DNA from: Caulobacter sp.
GTDB lineage: Bacteria > Pseudomonadota > Alphaproteobacteria > Caulobacterales > Caulobacteraceae
Assembly: GCA_030680355.1 (NCBI GenBank)
Contig: JAUXVF010000023.1
Coordinates: forward strand, 116,060 to 180,059
DNA: 64,000 nt
Reading direction: 5' to 3'
Positions 51,114 to 59,258 of the stretch are shown one piece after another. The notes under the pieces are model-generated. The model ran no database searches, was not told where the DNA came from, and saw nothing but the letters and a program-made list of their open reading frames with translations. Within the stretch, counting starts at the first letter, position 1. The number at the start of each line of letters is the position of its first letter. A program made the translations under genes and the position numbers.

Positions 51114-52085
51114 TCAAGCTGTCGCGGACAGGGCCTTCTCCAGCAGATCAGGCCGATAGATTCGGGCTGCAATGGCCGACCGGTCGACCCCGGGGTCCAA
51201 CTGACCCCAATGCTGCATCTGCGAAAGGATCCACAGGGCATCTGCCTGGCTCGGCGTGGACGCGCCGTCATTCTGGAAGATGATCTCGCCGTCCAGCCCC
51301 CGGGCGATGGCCGCGGCCGGAGCCCCGACCGCGTCCGGCCTGGCCAGCAGTTCGACAAGCTCAACGCGGTTATCCGGATCGTCGGCCCAAAATCCCGCGC
51401 GTGACAGGGCCCGCAACACCGCGCCCAGAGATTCCGGCTCCCGAGAGGCCCAGATTTCCGACACCCCCAGCACCTTGTCCGGCGCGCCGGGCAACAGGTC
51501 GGAAGTCGAGGCCAGCATCTCACCCGCCCCCGCCGCCACGGCCACTGCGTTCCATGGCGCGCCGACGCAGAATCCGTCAATGCGGCCGTTTGCCAGCTGC
51601 TCGACCATGCGCGGCGGCGGCACGACGGCGATGATGACGTCCCGGTCCGGATCGACGCCCGTCGCGGCGAGCCAGCCGCGCAGGGCGTAGTTGTGGATCG
51701 AAAATGGAAAGACCACGCCGAAGGTCAGCGGCGGTTCTCCGCCGGACCGTCGCGCCGCCACGATGTCGGCGAGTCCGCCGCCTCGCATCGCCGCCGCGAG
51801 CGCCAGGGACACCGTGATCCCCGCACCGTTCCGGTTGAGGGCCATGGGCGCGATCATGGCCGCTGATGGTCGATCCGCGGCGAGGGTCGCCGCAATGGTC
51901 ATCGGTCCCAGCATGTGGGCGCCGTCAAGCGCGCCGAAGATGACCTTGTCCCGAATGGTCGCCCACGACGCTTCGCGACTGAGGGTGACGTTCAGACCTT
52001 CTGCGGCGAAGAACCCCCTCTCGCGCGCCACCAGCAAGGGCGCGCAGTCGGTCAGGGGGATGAAACCCAGCGTCAGAGCGGTCAC
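51114..52085 (-). CDS. nasS: Nitrate/nitrite sensor protein NasS (NrtA-like binding protein)
   Basis: A 323-residue protein of the NrtA/CmpA substrate-binding fold without a signal peptide, hence cytoplasmic. Seen: LTLGFIPLTDCAPLLVARERGFFAAEGL, GALDGAHMLGPMTIAATLA, and DGFCVGAPWNAVAV. The start is GTG at 52085, overlapping the nasT stop (GTGA). In known systems NasS binds NasT and releases it when nitrate or nitrite is bound. Its cytoplasmic nature and pairing with NasT favour sensor over transporter. Confidence 0.9.
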   Translation of the reverse strand: MTALTLGFIPLTDCAPLLVARERGFFAAEGLNVTLSREASWATIRDKVIFGALDGAHMLGPMTIAATLAADRPSAAMIAPMALNRNGAGITVSLALAAAMRGGGLADIVAARRSGGEPPLTFGVVFPFSIHNYALRGWLAATGVDPDRDVIIAVVPPPRMVEQLANGRIDGFCVGAPWNAVAVAAGAGEMLASTSDLLPGAPDKVLGVSEIWASREPESLGAVLRALSRAGFWADDPDNRVELVELLARPDAVGAPAAAIARGLDGEIIFQNDGASTPSQADALWILSQMQHWGQLDPGVDRSAIAARIYRPDLLEKALSATA

Positions 52086-52660
52086 GACCCGTCTCCCTTC
52101 AGGATCCCGGCGAAGGCGAGCAGATCCGCCGCGATCGCGCCGATAGGCCGGCCCTTGTCCATGGCCAGCTTGCGCAGAAGCCCGTAGGCCGCCGCCTCGT
52201 CCAGGCACCGCTCTTTCATCAGCAAGCCCTTGGCCCGATCGATGGTCTTGCGAGACTCGAGGTCGGCCTTGGCCTTCGCAAGGTCACCGCGCAGTTGCTG
52301 CATCAGCGAGAACCGGCTCATGGCCACGTCGAGGATTGGCCGAACCCGCCCCGGCGCCAGACCATCCACCACATAGGCCGCCACCCCCGCCCGGACCGCC
52401 TGTTCGGCCAGTCCTGGCTCCGAACGATCGGCGAACATCACGATCGGTCGGGGATTGGCTTCGGTCGCCACTCGCAGGCTCTCGAGGATATCGCGGTCCG
52501 GGCTGTCGCAGGCGACGACAATCACGTCGGGCGCGAACGCCAGCGCTTCAGCGGCGTCAAAGATCATCGACTGCCGCACATCAAGGGGATCAACGCCCGT
52601 CAACCCTTCGGCGACCAACGCCGCCCGGGCAGGATCAGGATCGATCACCAGAACACGCAT
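52082..52660 (-). CDS. nasT: ANTAR-domain antiterminator NasT
   Basis: A 192-residue two-domain regulator: an N-terminal receiver-like domain (MRVLVIDPDPARAALVAEGL...VIVVACDSPDRDILESL) and a C-terminal ANTAR RNA-binding domain (RKTIDRAKGLLMKERCLDEAAAYGLLRKLAMDKGRPIG). NasT promotes read-through of leader terminators before nitrate assimilation genes when NasS sees nitrate. The start at 52660 gives the family N-terminus; ATG 52672 would add four residues. It is the first gene of the nas region. Confidence 0.92.
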   Translation of the reverse strand: MRVLVIDPDPARAALVAEGLTGVDPLDVRQSMIFDAAEALAFAPDVIVVACDSPDRDILESLRVATEANPRPIVMFADRSEPGLAEQAVRAGVAAYVVDGLAPGRVRPILDVAMSRFSLMQQLRGDLAKAKADLESRKTIDRAKGLLMKERCLDEAAAYGLLRKLAMDKGRPIGAIAADLLAFAGILKGDGS

Positions 52661-52762
52661 GTGCCTCGCCATGCGCCGCCGGCGGGTCAAATACGAACGA
52701 CATCAACCGCCGTCATCGAAATGGCGTCTGTTTGCCCAATTTGCGTACAGGGACCACGGGCC

Positions 52763-52852
52763 GCTTGAAGGGGATCGGCCGCATGGTCCCTCCCCGGTTG
52801 GCTGCACCGCAGGAGCCCAACGTGGAGAAAGGCTCGCGCCACCCCGCCAGAT
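52763..52852 (-). mobile_element. Solo IS6 right end
   Basis: About 90 bp closely match 4613-4704 of IS copy 1, including an identical run GATCGGCCGCATGGTCCCTC and then CCCGGTTGG, and TGGAGAAAGG near the end. It includes the coding sense for the transposase N-terminus (MRPIPFK) but nothing more. It has the same orientation as the other copies and separates nasT from the alginate cluster. Confidence 0.8.
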
Positions 52853-52900
52853 CTGACGGCCTCGGCTCTCCGGATTCCCAGGACAGCGCCCGGCGGCGCG

Positions 52901-53647
52901 CTAGATGCGCGTCGTCACCAGGAAGCGCTCGCGATCGATTTCGGTCCGGCGGCGAATTTCTCGCAGCGCCTCGGTTTCCGTCGCCGCCAGCATGGCCTCG
53001 AACAGGCGATGAAAGTGATCCCGCATGGCCGCGCGGGCGGCGGCCGGATCGCGGTTGCGCAGGGCGACCAGGATGGCCGTGTGCTCATCGGCCCGCGCCT
53101 CGGCGTCATGTTTGCACACGCCGGCGTAGACCTGTTTCACCCGGGGGAGTTCGTTGCGCATCCGCCAGATCATCTGGACGAAATACTCGATCACCGGATT
53201 TCCCGATATCCGCCCGATGGCGAGGTGAAACTGGCGGTCGGCGTCTTCGCCATCGACTCCACCGTCATCGCCTTCCTGTGACATGGACAGGATGAGGTTT
53301 TCCAGCTCCTCAAGCTGCTCGTCCGTAATGTTCGCCGCAGCCAGGGCGGCGCCCTCCGCCTCGACAACCGCCCGCGCCGCCGTGAGCTCGAAAGCCGATA
53401 CGTTGGGCAGGGCGCCGGGTCCGATATCAGGTTTGGCCAGCACGTAGACGCCGGAGCCGGTCCGGATCGCGATCCGGCCCTGGGCTTCGAGAGCAATCTC
53501 GGCCTCGCGAATGGTCACCCGGCTGACGTTGAACCGTTCGGCGAGTTCGCGCTCGCCAGGCAGCCGGGCGCCGACAGGGAAGTCTCCAGAGTCGATGAGA
53601 CCCTGAATCTCCCGTGCGATGGTCTGGTAGAGTCGCTTCTCGGACAT
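52901..53647 (-). CDS. GntR/FadR (FCD) family regulator, probably of alginate use
   Basis: A 248-residue regulator with a GntR winged helix (LYQTIAREIQGLIDSGDFPVG; PGERELAERFNVSRVTIREAEIALEAQGRI) and a C-terminal FCD ligand domain (FELTAARAVVEAEGAALAA; DRQFHLAIGRISGNPVIEYFV; DEHTAILVALRNRDPAAARAAMRDHF). This arrangement is common for regulators of uronate and aldonate catabolism, such as UxuR-type proteins. It lies directly downstream of the alginate TonB receptor on the same strand. Facing TTGGT/ACCAA sites in the divergent promoter at 56700-56935 are its likely operators. Confidence 0.87.
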   Translation of the reverse strand: MSEKRLYQTIAREIQGLIDSGDFPVGARLPGERELAERFNVSRVTIREAEIALEAQGRIAIRTGSGVYVLAKPDIGPGALPNVSAFELTAARAVVEAEGAALAAANITDEQLEELENLILSMSQEGDDGGVDGEDADRQFHLAIGRISGNPVIEYFVQMIWRMRNELPRVKQVYAGVCKHDAEARADEHTAILVALRNRDPAAARAAMRDHFHRLFEAMLAATETEALREIRRRTEIDRERFLVTTRI

Positions 53648-53772
53648 GATCTCAACCAAAACTCATTCAGCGGACGCCTGTGGCGACAACGTCCGGAATC
53701 TGACGCTTACAAGAAGTCCCCAACGAGGGACCGGAGCGCCGATCACCCGGATCAGCGCTCCGCCCTCGATCG

Positions 53773-56667
53773 TTAGAATCGGTAACGTGCTCCGAGATAA
53801 TATCTCGCACCATAGGTATTGTATTCTCTCAGGCTGCCCGAGATGGGCATGTCATGGATTCGGGGTTCATCGGTGAGGTTTGACCCCTCGAAGCTGAAGG
53901 ACAGATGCTTGTCCACCCGATAGGTCGCCCTGAAATCAACGACATCGGTATCGCGAATGTAGCGGTTCTGAGCGGGAGCCCCGACGAACTTCTGATAGTA
54001 TTCGGTTCGCGCTTTGTAGATCACCTGGACCTCGACTGGCCCCAGTTCATAATAAACCGATCCAGAGAAAACGCTTGTGGACAGGCCGAATATCCCCGCC
54101 GGCTCGATGATGCCGGGGGTAACGACGCCGGTCGTGGGGTTGACTGTATCGCCCAGCCGCAGGTCCTGGGTTTCGTAGTTCGATTTCGCGTAGTTGTAGC
54201 TCGCCTTGACCCCGAGGCCGTCAAACGGCGCCGGCAGTTGCGAGAACCGGTGAGCGAGCGTCAGCTCGAAACCGAACAGGTCGCTCTTGTCGGATGTCGC
54301 CGTGTCGACCGTCACCGGCACGACCACAGGCAGACCGCCGATCTGGTAGGTTTCGTTGACGATCGCCGGCGCGAATCCACCGTTGAACTGCTTGTAATAG
54401 ACCGCCGCGCTGAAGATCGAGTCGGGGTTGGGATAGAACTCCAGCGACAGATCCGCATTCCATGACAGCAGGGGATCGGCGTCCGGGTTGCCGTTGGCCG
54501 TTATGCTGTTGATTGCATCTTCCACAGTCGGGAAGGACAGGCCGCTCTCCAGCGTGATGGTGCGGCCGGCGCCGAGACTGCTCGGGTCCGGGCGCGACAT
54601 GGCCCTGAACAGGCCAACACGGAACAGCACGTCGTCCTTGAGCCTGAATGTGCCATTGAAGCTCGGCAGAATCGCGGTCGACTCACCCTTGAACGTCTCG
54701 GTGTCGAAATTCCCGGTCGAGACCAGGGAGACGCTGCTGTCGGGATTGTTGACGACGGTCAGGCCGCTGCGCAAACCGCGCGACGTCACGCGGGTGTTGA
54801 CGTACCGCACGCCGAAGTTCCCGGAGAACGGCAACCCGAACGCGACCGTATCGAAGTCGGCCATGACGTAGCCGGCCAGGGTCCTTTCCTCGACGTCCCG
54901 ATTGCCGATGGAGCGCAGATCGGGATTGGTTCCGGTGTCGTCGACCCCGGTCAGGGTCCGGAACAGGCAGAGCGGATCGAACTGGGCCCAGCTGGTGATG
55001 GTGTTGCCGGACGCATTAGACAAGAAGCCAGACTGGGCAAAGTCGCGGCGACAGACCAGGTTGGCCGCGCTGGTGGTCGCTGTGTCGTAGCTGAGCTCCA
55101 CCCGGTCATCGAAGTCAGTGTAGGTCATTTCGGATAGTCGCAGGCCGGCCTTGAAGTCGGTGATCGGTCCAACGGCGCGGGTGTATTCGACATCGACGCG
55201 GGCCGATTTGATATCGTGATTGCGGACCAGTTCATCCCGGCGGACACGACCGTTGGTGCTGAAATTGTCCGGGTCGTTCACATCAAACAATGGGTCGACC
55301 ACGATCGCCGGGATGTCGCTCCCGCGATAGTCAAAGATGTAGCCGACACGATTGGTGCTGATCACGCCGGGCACCACGGCGCCGTAGACGTCCCTGTTGA
55401 ACGAGCGAAGCCGCGTCTGTCGGTCCATCTCGCTGCGATAGGTGCTGGAGAACGACAGATCAGCCTTCACCAGCAGATCATCGCGGGCATCCCACTTGAG
55501 CGCGACCCCGCCGCCTTCGTACTCTTCGTCGCGGATTCTGAATGTGGGCGTCGATTCAATCGAGCTGTTGCCCGTGTAGTAGAGCAGCACCCCGTCGTCG
55601 CTGACGATCCGGCCGTTGGCCCCGCGTCGGGTCTCGGAGAAATTCAGATCCTGGCGGTCTTCCGTGTAGGTGCGCCTGGAATACTGGTAATCGAAGGCGA
55701 GCTCCAGGCTGTCGCTCGGACGCCATTGGACCGAGGCGAAGACGGCGTCGCGCTTGTCGTGTTCGGTGATCTGGCGATAGGTGCGGCTTCCCGGGATCAG
55801 ATAGTAGGGTGTCCCGCTGGCCACCGCGGCCGACGTCACCTCACTGCAGTTTGCCGTGGCTGACACCACCTGTGTGCCGTTACAGGCGACCCAGGTTGAA
55901 CTGCTGGAGAACAGCTCCTCCGGATTGGTGGTCTCCAGAGACTGGACGCCGAGGGAAATGCCCAGCCTGCCGGCGGCCCCTAGGTCGAACTGGTCGACAT
56001 AGCTCGCCGTTCCGCGCCAGCCTGGCCCCGCCGGATCACGCAGTTTGCTGTCGTAGTCCGCCCAGAGCGCGCGCCCCTCCAGCTGGATGCGGCGGCGTCC
56101 GAAGTCGAGCGGCTGGATCGTCTGCATTTCGACAATGCCGGCGACGCCGCCCTCGACGAAGTCCGCGCGCTGGGTCTTGTAGATGGCGACGGTGTTGACC
56201 AGTTCCGACGGGAACTGATTGAAGTTCACCGACCGGTCGCCGCTGCCATTGGAGGCCTCACGGCCATTAAAGGTTGCGAAGCCGAGAAACGGCCCCAGGC
56301 CCCGGATTGAAATTTCCGAGGCGCCGCCCTTTTCGCGATGAGTCGAGGCGCCGGTGATGGTTTCGATGGCCTCCCCGATCGACAGAGCCGGCAGATCACC
56401 GATGTCATCGGAGGAGAGCACGTCCGCAACAGTGTCGGCGTTGCGCTTGGCGGCGATCGACGTCTGGATGGAGGCGCGGGTGCCCGTGATCACGAGCTCC
56501 TCGACGTTGGCGGCGGCCTCGGACGGAGGCGACGGCTCCTGGGCCAGAGCAACGCCGGCGAAGGCCGTACTGGCGATACCGCCCAGCAATGCCGCCTTGA
56601 GCGCAATCCGTCGTGGTGAACGGGACAAACTCCGACTGTTTGGCTGCGGCACGTGCATTCTCCCCAT
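53773..56667 (-). CDS. TonB-dependent receptor, Xanthomonas/Caulobacter polysaccharide type
   Basis: A large 964-residue receptor. The Arg-rich start and hydrophobic segment (RRIALKAALLGGIASTAFAG, ending near ALAQE) form a signal peptide. The mature start has EELVITGTRASIQTSIAAKR, then the plug with IGDLPALSIGEAIETITGAST and EISIRGLGPFLGFATFNGRE, typical of the Xanth-Caul receptor group that imports oligosaccharides. It ends in GARYRF. The start may be 56667 or 56658; neither has an ideal ribosome site. It is divergent from the PL6 and PL17 lyases, so alginate oligomers are its likely ligand. Confidence 0.92.
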   Translation of the reverse strand: MGRMHVPQPNSRSLSRSPRRIALKAALLGGIASTAFAGVALAQEPSPPSEAAANVEELVITGTRASIQTSIAAKRNADTVADVLSSDDIGDLPALSIGEAIETITGASTHREKGGASEISIRGLGPFLGFATFNGREASNGSGDRSVNFNQFPSELVNTVAIYKTQRADFVEGGVAGIVEMQTIQPLDFGRRRIQLEGRALWADYDSKLRDPAGPGWRGTASYVDQFDLGAAGRLGISLGVQSLETTNPEELFSSSSTWVACNGTQVVSATANCSEVTSAAVASGTPYYLIPGSRTYRQITEHDKRDAVFASVQWRPSDSLELAFDYQYSRRTYTEDRQDLNFSETRRGANGRIVSDDGVLLYYTGNSSIESTPTFRIRDEEYEGGGVALKWDARDDLLVKADLSFSSTYRSEMDRQTRLRSFNRDVYGAVVPGVISTNRVGYIFDYRGSDIPAIVVDPLFDVNDPDNFSTNGRVRRDELVRNHDIKSARVDVEYTRAVGPITDFKAGLRLSEMTYTDFDDRVELSYDTATTSAANLVCRRDFAQSGFLSNASGNTITSWAQFDPLCLFRTLTGVDDTGTNPDLRSIGNRDVEERTLAGYVMADFDTVAFGLPFSGNFGVRYVNTRVTSRGLRSGLTVVNNPDSSVSLVSTGNFDTETFKGESTAILPSFNGTFRLKDDVLFRVGLFRAMSRPDPSSLGAGRTITLESGLSFPTVEDAINSITANGNPDADPLLSWNADLSLEFYPNPDSIFSAAVYYKQFNGGFAPAIVNETYQIGGLPVVVPVTVDTATSDKSDLFGFELTLAHRFSQLPAPFDGLGVKASYNYAKSNYETQDLRLGDTVNPTTGVVTPGIIEPAGIFGLSTSVFSGSVYYELGPVEVQVIYKARTEYYQKFVGAPAQNRYIRDTDVVDFRATYRVDKHLSFSFEGSNLTDEPRIHDMPISGSLREYNTYGARYYLGARYRF

Positions 56668-57017
56668 GATTGACCAAGTGAACCGGTCTTGGGAATTGAA
56701 TGTCAACGGTTGACCATAATGTCAACCAATTTGATAGAACTGCCGTCATTTAGGTTGACCTATGCCGGATCATCTTAGGTTTTTGGACGGTGAAGGGGGG
56801 GGCAGGGGGCTGACGCCACCGCTTCGCAGGCGAAGACATCGGCTGAAAGTCCCTCCGCTCCAAGGAATGCGGCACGTTATCCCCTAATTGGTTGTCCTTT
56901 TAAACATACCAACTTCTCCATATTGGTTGACATTGTGAGCGGGCTCGCTACCACTGAGGTCAATGCCGCCCGTGACCGGTGAAGAGTCATGACGACGGTT
57001 ACAGGGAGATGCGCCTC
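56668..57017. promoter_or_regulatory. Divergent promoter of the alginate cluster with repeated GGTTGAC sites
   Basis: No gene lies in these 350 bp. GGTTGAC or its complement occurs at 56702, 56708, 56721, 56753 and 56925. The best element is a perfect dyad (56708-56727). TAGGTTGACCTA at 56751-56762 is a second dyad, and ACCAA (56908-56912) faces TTGGT (56923-56927) near the lyase start. One regulator probably controls both directions. Confidence 0.6.
56708..56727. promoter_or_regulatory. Perfect inverted repeat GGTTGAC-N6-GTCAACC
   Basis: Seven-base arms around CATAAT, 41 bp upstream of the receptor start. TTGACA/TTGACC within the arms could double as -35 elements, so a bound GntR-type repressor would block the promoter. 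The binding protein is inferred from the neighbouring gntR gene. Confidence 0.6.
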
Positions 57018-59258
57018 ATGACAGGAACCAGGCGAACGTTCAGCGCCCTTTGCCTGGCGCTCGCCGTCAGCGCCGTAGCGACCGGCTCGCCCCTTTCCGT
57101 GGCCGCCGCCCGCGCGCCGACCCCGGCGCTCGTGGATACCCCGGCCGCCTTCGCCCGCGCCATGAAGGCGGCGCGCGCCGGGGACACGATCGTTCTGGCC
57201 GATGGCGAATGGCGTGACTTCCAGATGCTGGTCGTGGGCCAGGGGCAGGCCGGCAAGCCGATCACCGTGACCGCCCAGACGCCCGGCGGCGTGCGAATGA
57301 CCGGCCAGTCCAATCTGCGCATGGCGGGTCAATACCTTGTCGTGTCCAACCTGGTCTTCATCGACGGCCATTCCCCCACGGGCGAGGTCATTTCCTTCCG
57401 CCGCAGCCGGGAACTCCGGGCGACCGACAGCCGCGTCACCGGCATAGTCGTCGACGGGTTCAACAAGCCCGACCGCCGCGAGGCCGACAACTGGGTCGCC
57501 CTCTATGGCGATCACAACCGGTTCGACCACAGCACCCTGGTCGGGAAGACAAACGCGGGAACGACCCTGGTCGTCGTGCGCGACGAACAGCAGGGTTTGG
57601 CCAACCATCACCGCATCGACCACAACTATTTCGGTCATCGGCCCAGCCTGGGCTCAAACGGCGGCGAGACGATGCGGGTCGGCACGAGCCACGACGCAGC
57701 TTCCGATTCCTTCACCACGGTCGAGTTCAACTGGTTCGAACGCTGCGACGGCGAAGTCGAAATCATCTCCAACAAGTCCGGCGCGAACATCTATCGCGGC
57801 AACGTCTTCTTTGAGTCCCAGGGCGCCCTGACGCTGCGCCACGGCGACGGCAATCTCGTTGAGGACAACGTCTTCTTCGGCAACAACGTGCCCAATACCG
57901 GCGGCATCCGGGTCATCAATCGCAACCAGACCATCCGCAACAACTACCTGGAGGGTCTGGCCGGCACGGGGTTCGCGAGCGCCCTGACGGTCATGTACGG
58001 CGTGCCCAACTCGCCGGCCAATCGATACGTCCGTGTGGAGAAGGCGCGGATCGAGAACAACACGATCATCAACGCCCGCTCCATCTTCCTCGGCGCCGGC
58101 ATGGACGATGAGCGGTCGGCCGCGCCGTTCGACAGCCTGCTGGCCCGCAACCTGATCGCCAATACGGACGGTCGCGATCCGGTCCGCGTCCTGGGCGACA
58201 TGTCCGGCGTCGCGATGAGCGGGAACGTTCAGTCCCCCGCCGGCAAGACCGCGAAGCTCGCGGGCCTCGCGCCTCGCGACGTGAGTTTGAGCCGGGGCGC
58301 GGGCGGCCTGCTCATCCCCGCTGATCTCGATGGGGTCGGCGCGCGTCTGGATCTGCGGATCGTGCGCAAGCAGGACACAGGCGCGGCGTGGTACCCCAAG
58401 GCCGTCGCCAAGGTCGCGTTCAACTCCGGGCGGTCGTCGGCCGTGGAGCCCGGGGACGACACATTGACCGCGGCCCTGGCGGCCGCCGGCCCCGGCGATC
58501 AACTGGTGTTGGCGCCCGGCGTCTATGTCGTGAATCGCATCCTGACAGTGGCCGACACGGTCTCGATCGTCGGGCCGAAAGCGGCGACCCAGACGGCGAC
58601 CATCCTGTTCAATCGCCCGACGCTGTTCGAGCTCGGTCGGGGCGGTTCGCTCAAGATCAGCCGGCTCTCGATCTCTGGCGAGCTGGCGCCCGACAGCGCC
58701 GGCAACGCCGTCATCCGGACCGCCGCCGGGGCCGCCAACTACCGCCTGATCATCGAGGATTGCCGGATCGCGAACTTGAAGGTCAACCGCGCCTTCGACG
58801 TTATTGCCGCGACCAAGGGCACGACCGCCGATGAGATCGTGCTGCGGGGGGTCATGGTCGACGGCGTCAGCGGATCGGTCCTGGCCGCTCACAGCGAGAC
58901 CGACGACTTGGGATTCTACAATGTCGAGGTCCTCGAGATTTCAAGGTCAACGTTCACGGACATCAACGGACCGGCGATTGATCTCTATCGCGGCGGCACT
59001 GACGAAAGCACGTTCGGCCCCCGCATCGTCGTGTCGGAGTCCACGTTCCGCAGGGTCGGCGCGCGGCTTTCACCTCCGGTCGCCATCGCCCTTGAGGGGG
59101 TCCAGAACGCCCGGCTGACCGACAACCGCTTCGAGGAGGGCGGCGGCGTGCGGTTCATCCGGACGGTGGGCGCACCCGTGTTTCGCGAGAGCGGCGCCAT
59201 CCTGGCCGGCGCTCCGGCGACCTGGACAAACCTAACCCGCGAACAGGTGGCCCGATGA
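57018..59258 (+). CDS. Polysaccharide lyase family 6 alginate lyase
   Basis: A 746-residue secreted lyase of the chondroitinase-B/PL6 parallel beta-helix type that cleaves alginate by beta-elimination. A signal peptide (cleaved near VAAARA) is followed by TPAAFARAMKAARAGDTIVLADGEW. Core motifs are GLANHHRIDHNYFGHRP, NGGETMRVGTSH, FNWFERCDGEVEIISNKSG and GALTLRHGDGN. Catalytic Lys253 and Arg274 are 21 residues apart, the same spacing as Lys250/Arg271 in chondroitinase B. A second repeated beta-helix region follows from about residue 460, making it a two-domain PL6. The start at 57018 has GGGAG upstream; ATG 57009 is possible. It overlaps the PL17 gene by four bases. Confidence 0.9.
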   Translation: MTGTRRTFSALCLALAVSAVATGSPLSVAAARAPTPALVDTPAAFARAMKAARAGDTIVLADGEWRDFQMLVVGQGQAGKPITVTAQTPGGVRMTGQSNLRMAGQYLVVSNLVFIDGHSPTGEVISFRRSRELRATDSRVTGIVVDGFNKPDRREADNWVALYGDHNRFDHSTLVGKTNAGTTLVVVRDEQQGLANHHRIDHNYFGHRPSLGSNGGETMRVGTSHDAASDSFTTVEFNWFERCDGEVEIISNKSGANIYRGNVFFESQGALTLRHGDGNLVEDNVFFGNNVPNTGGIRVINRNQTIRNNYLEGLAGTGFASALTVMYGVPNSPANRYVRVEKARIENNTIINARSIFLGAGMDDERSAAPFDSLLARNLIANTDGRDPVRVLGDMSGVAMSGNVQSPAGKTAKLAGLAPRDVSLSRGAGGLLIPADLDGVGARLDLRIVRKQDTGAAWYPKAVAKVAFNSGRSSAVEPGDDTLTAALAAAGPGDQLVLAPGVYVVNRILTVADTVSIVGPKAATQTATILFNRPTLFELGRGGSLKISRLSISGELAPDSAGNAVIRTAAGAANYRLIIEDCRIANLKVNRAFDVIAATKGTTADEIVLRGVMVDGVSGSVLAAHSETDDLGFYNVEVLEISRSTFTDINGPAIDLYRGGTDESTFGPRIVVSESTFRRVGARLSPPVAIALEGVQNARLTDNRFEEGGGVRFIRTVGAPVFRESGAILAGAPATWTNLTREQVAR

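Noticed and set aside
51114..52085. ABC-transporter nitrate-binding protein
   Set aside because: It has no signal peptide, no permease or ATPase genes nearby, and overlaps nasT, so it is NasS.
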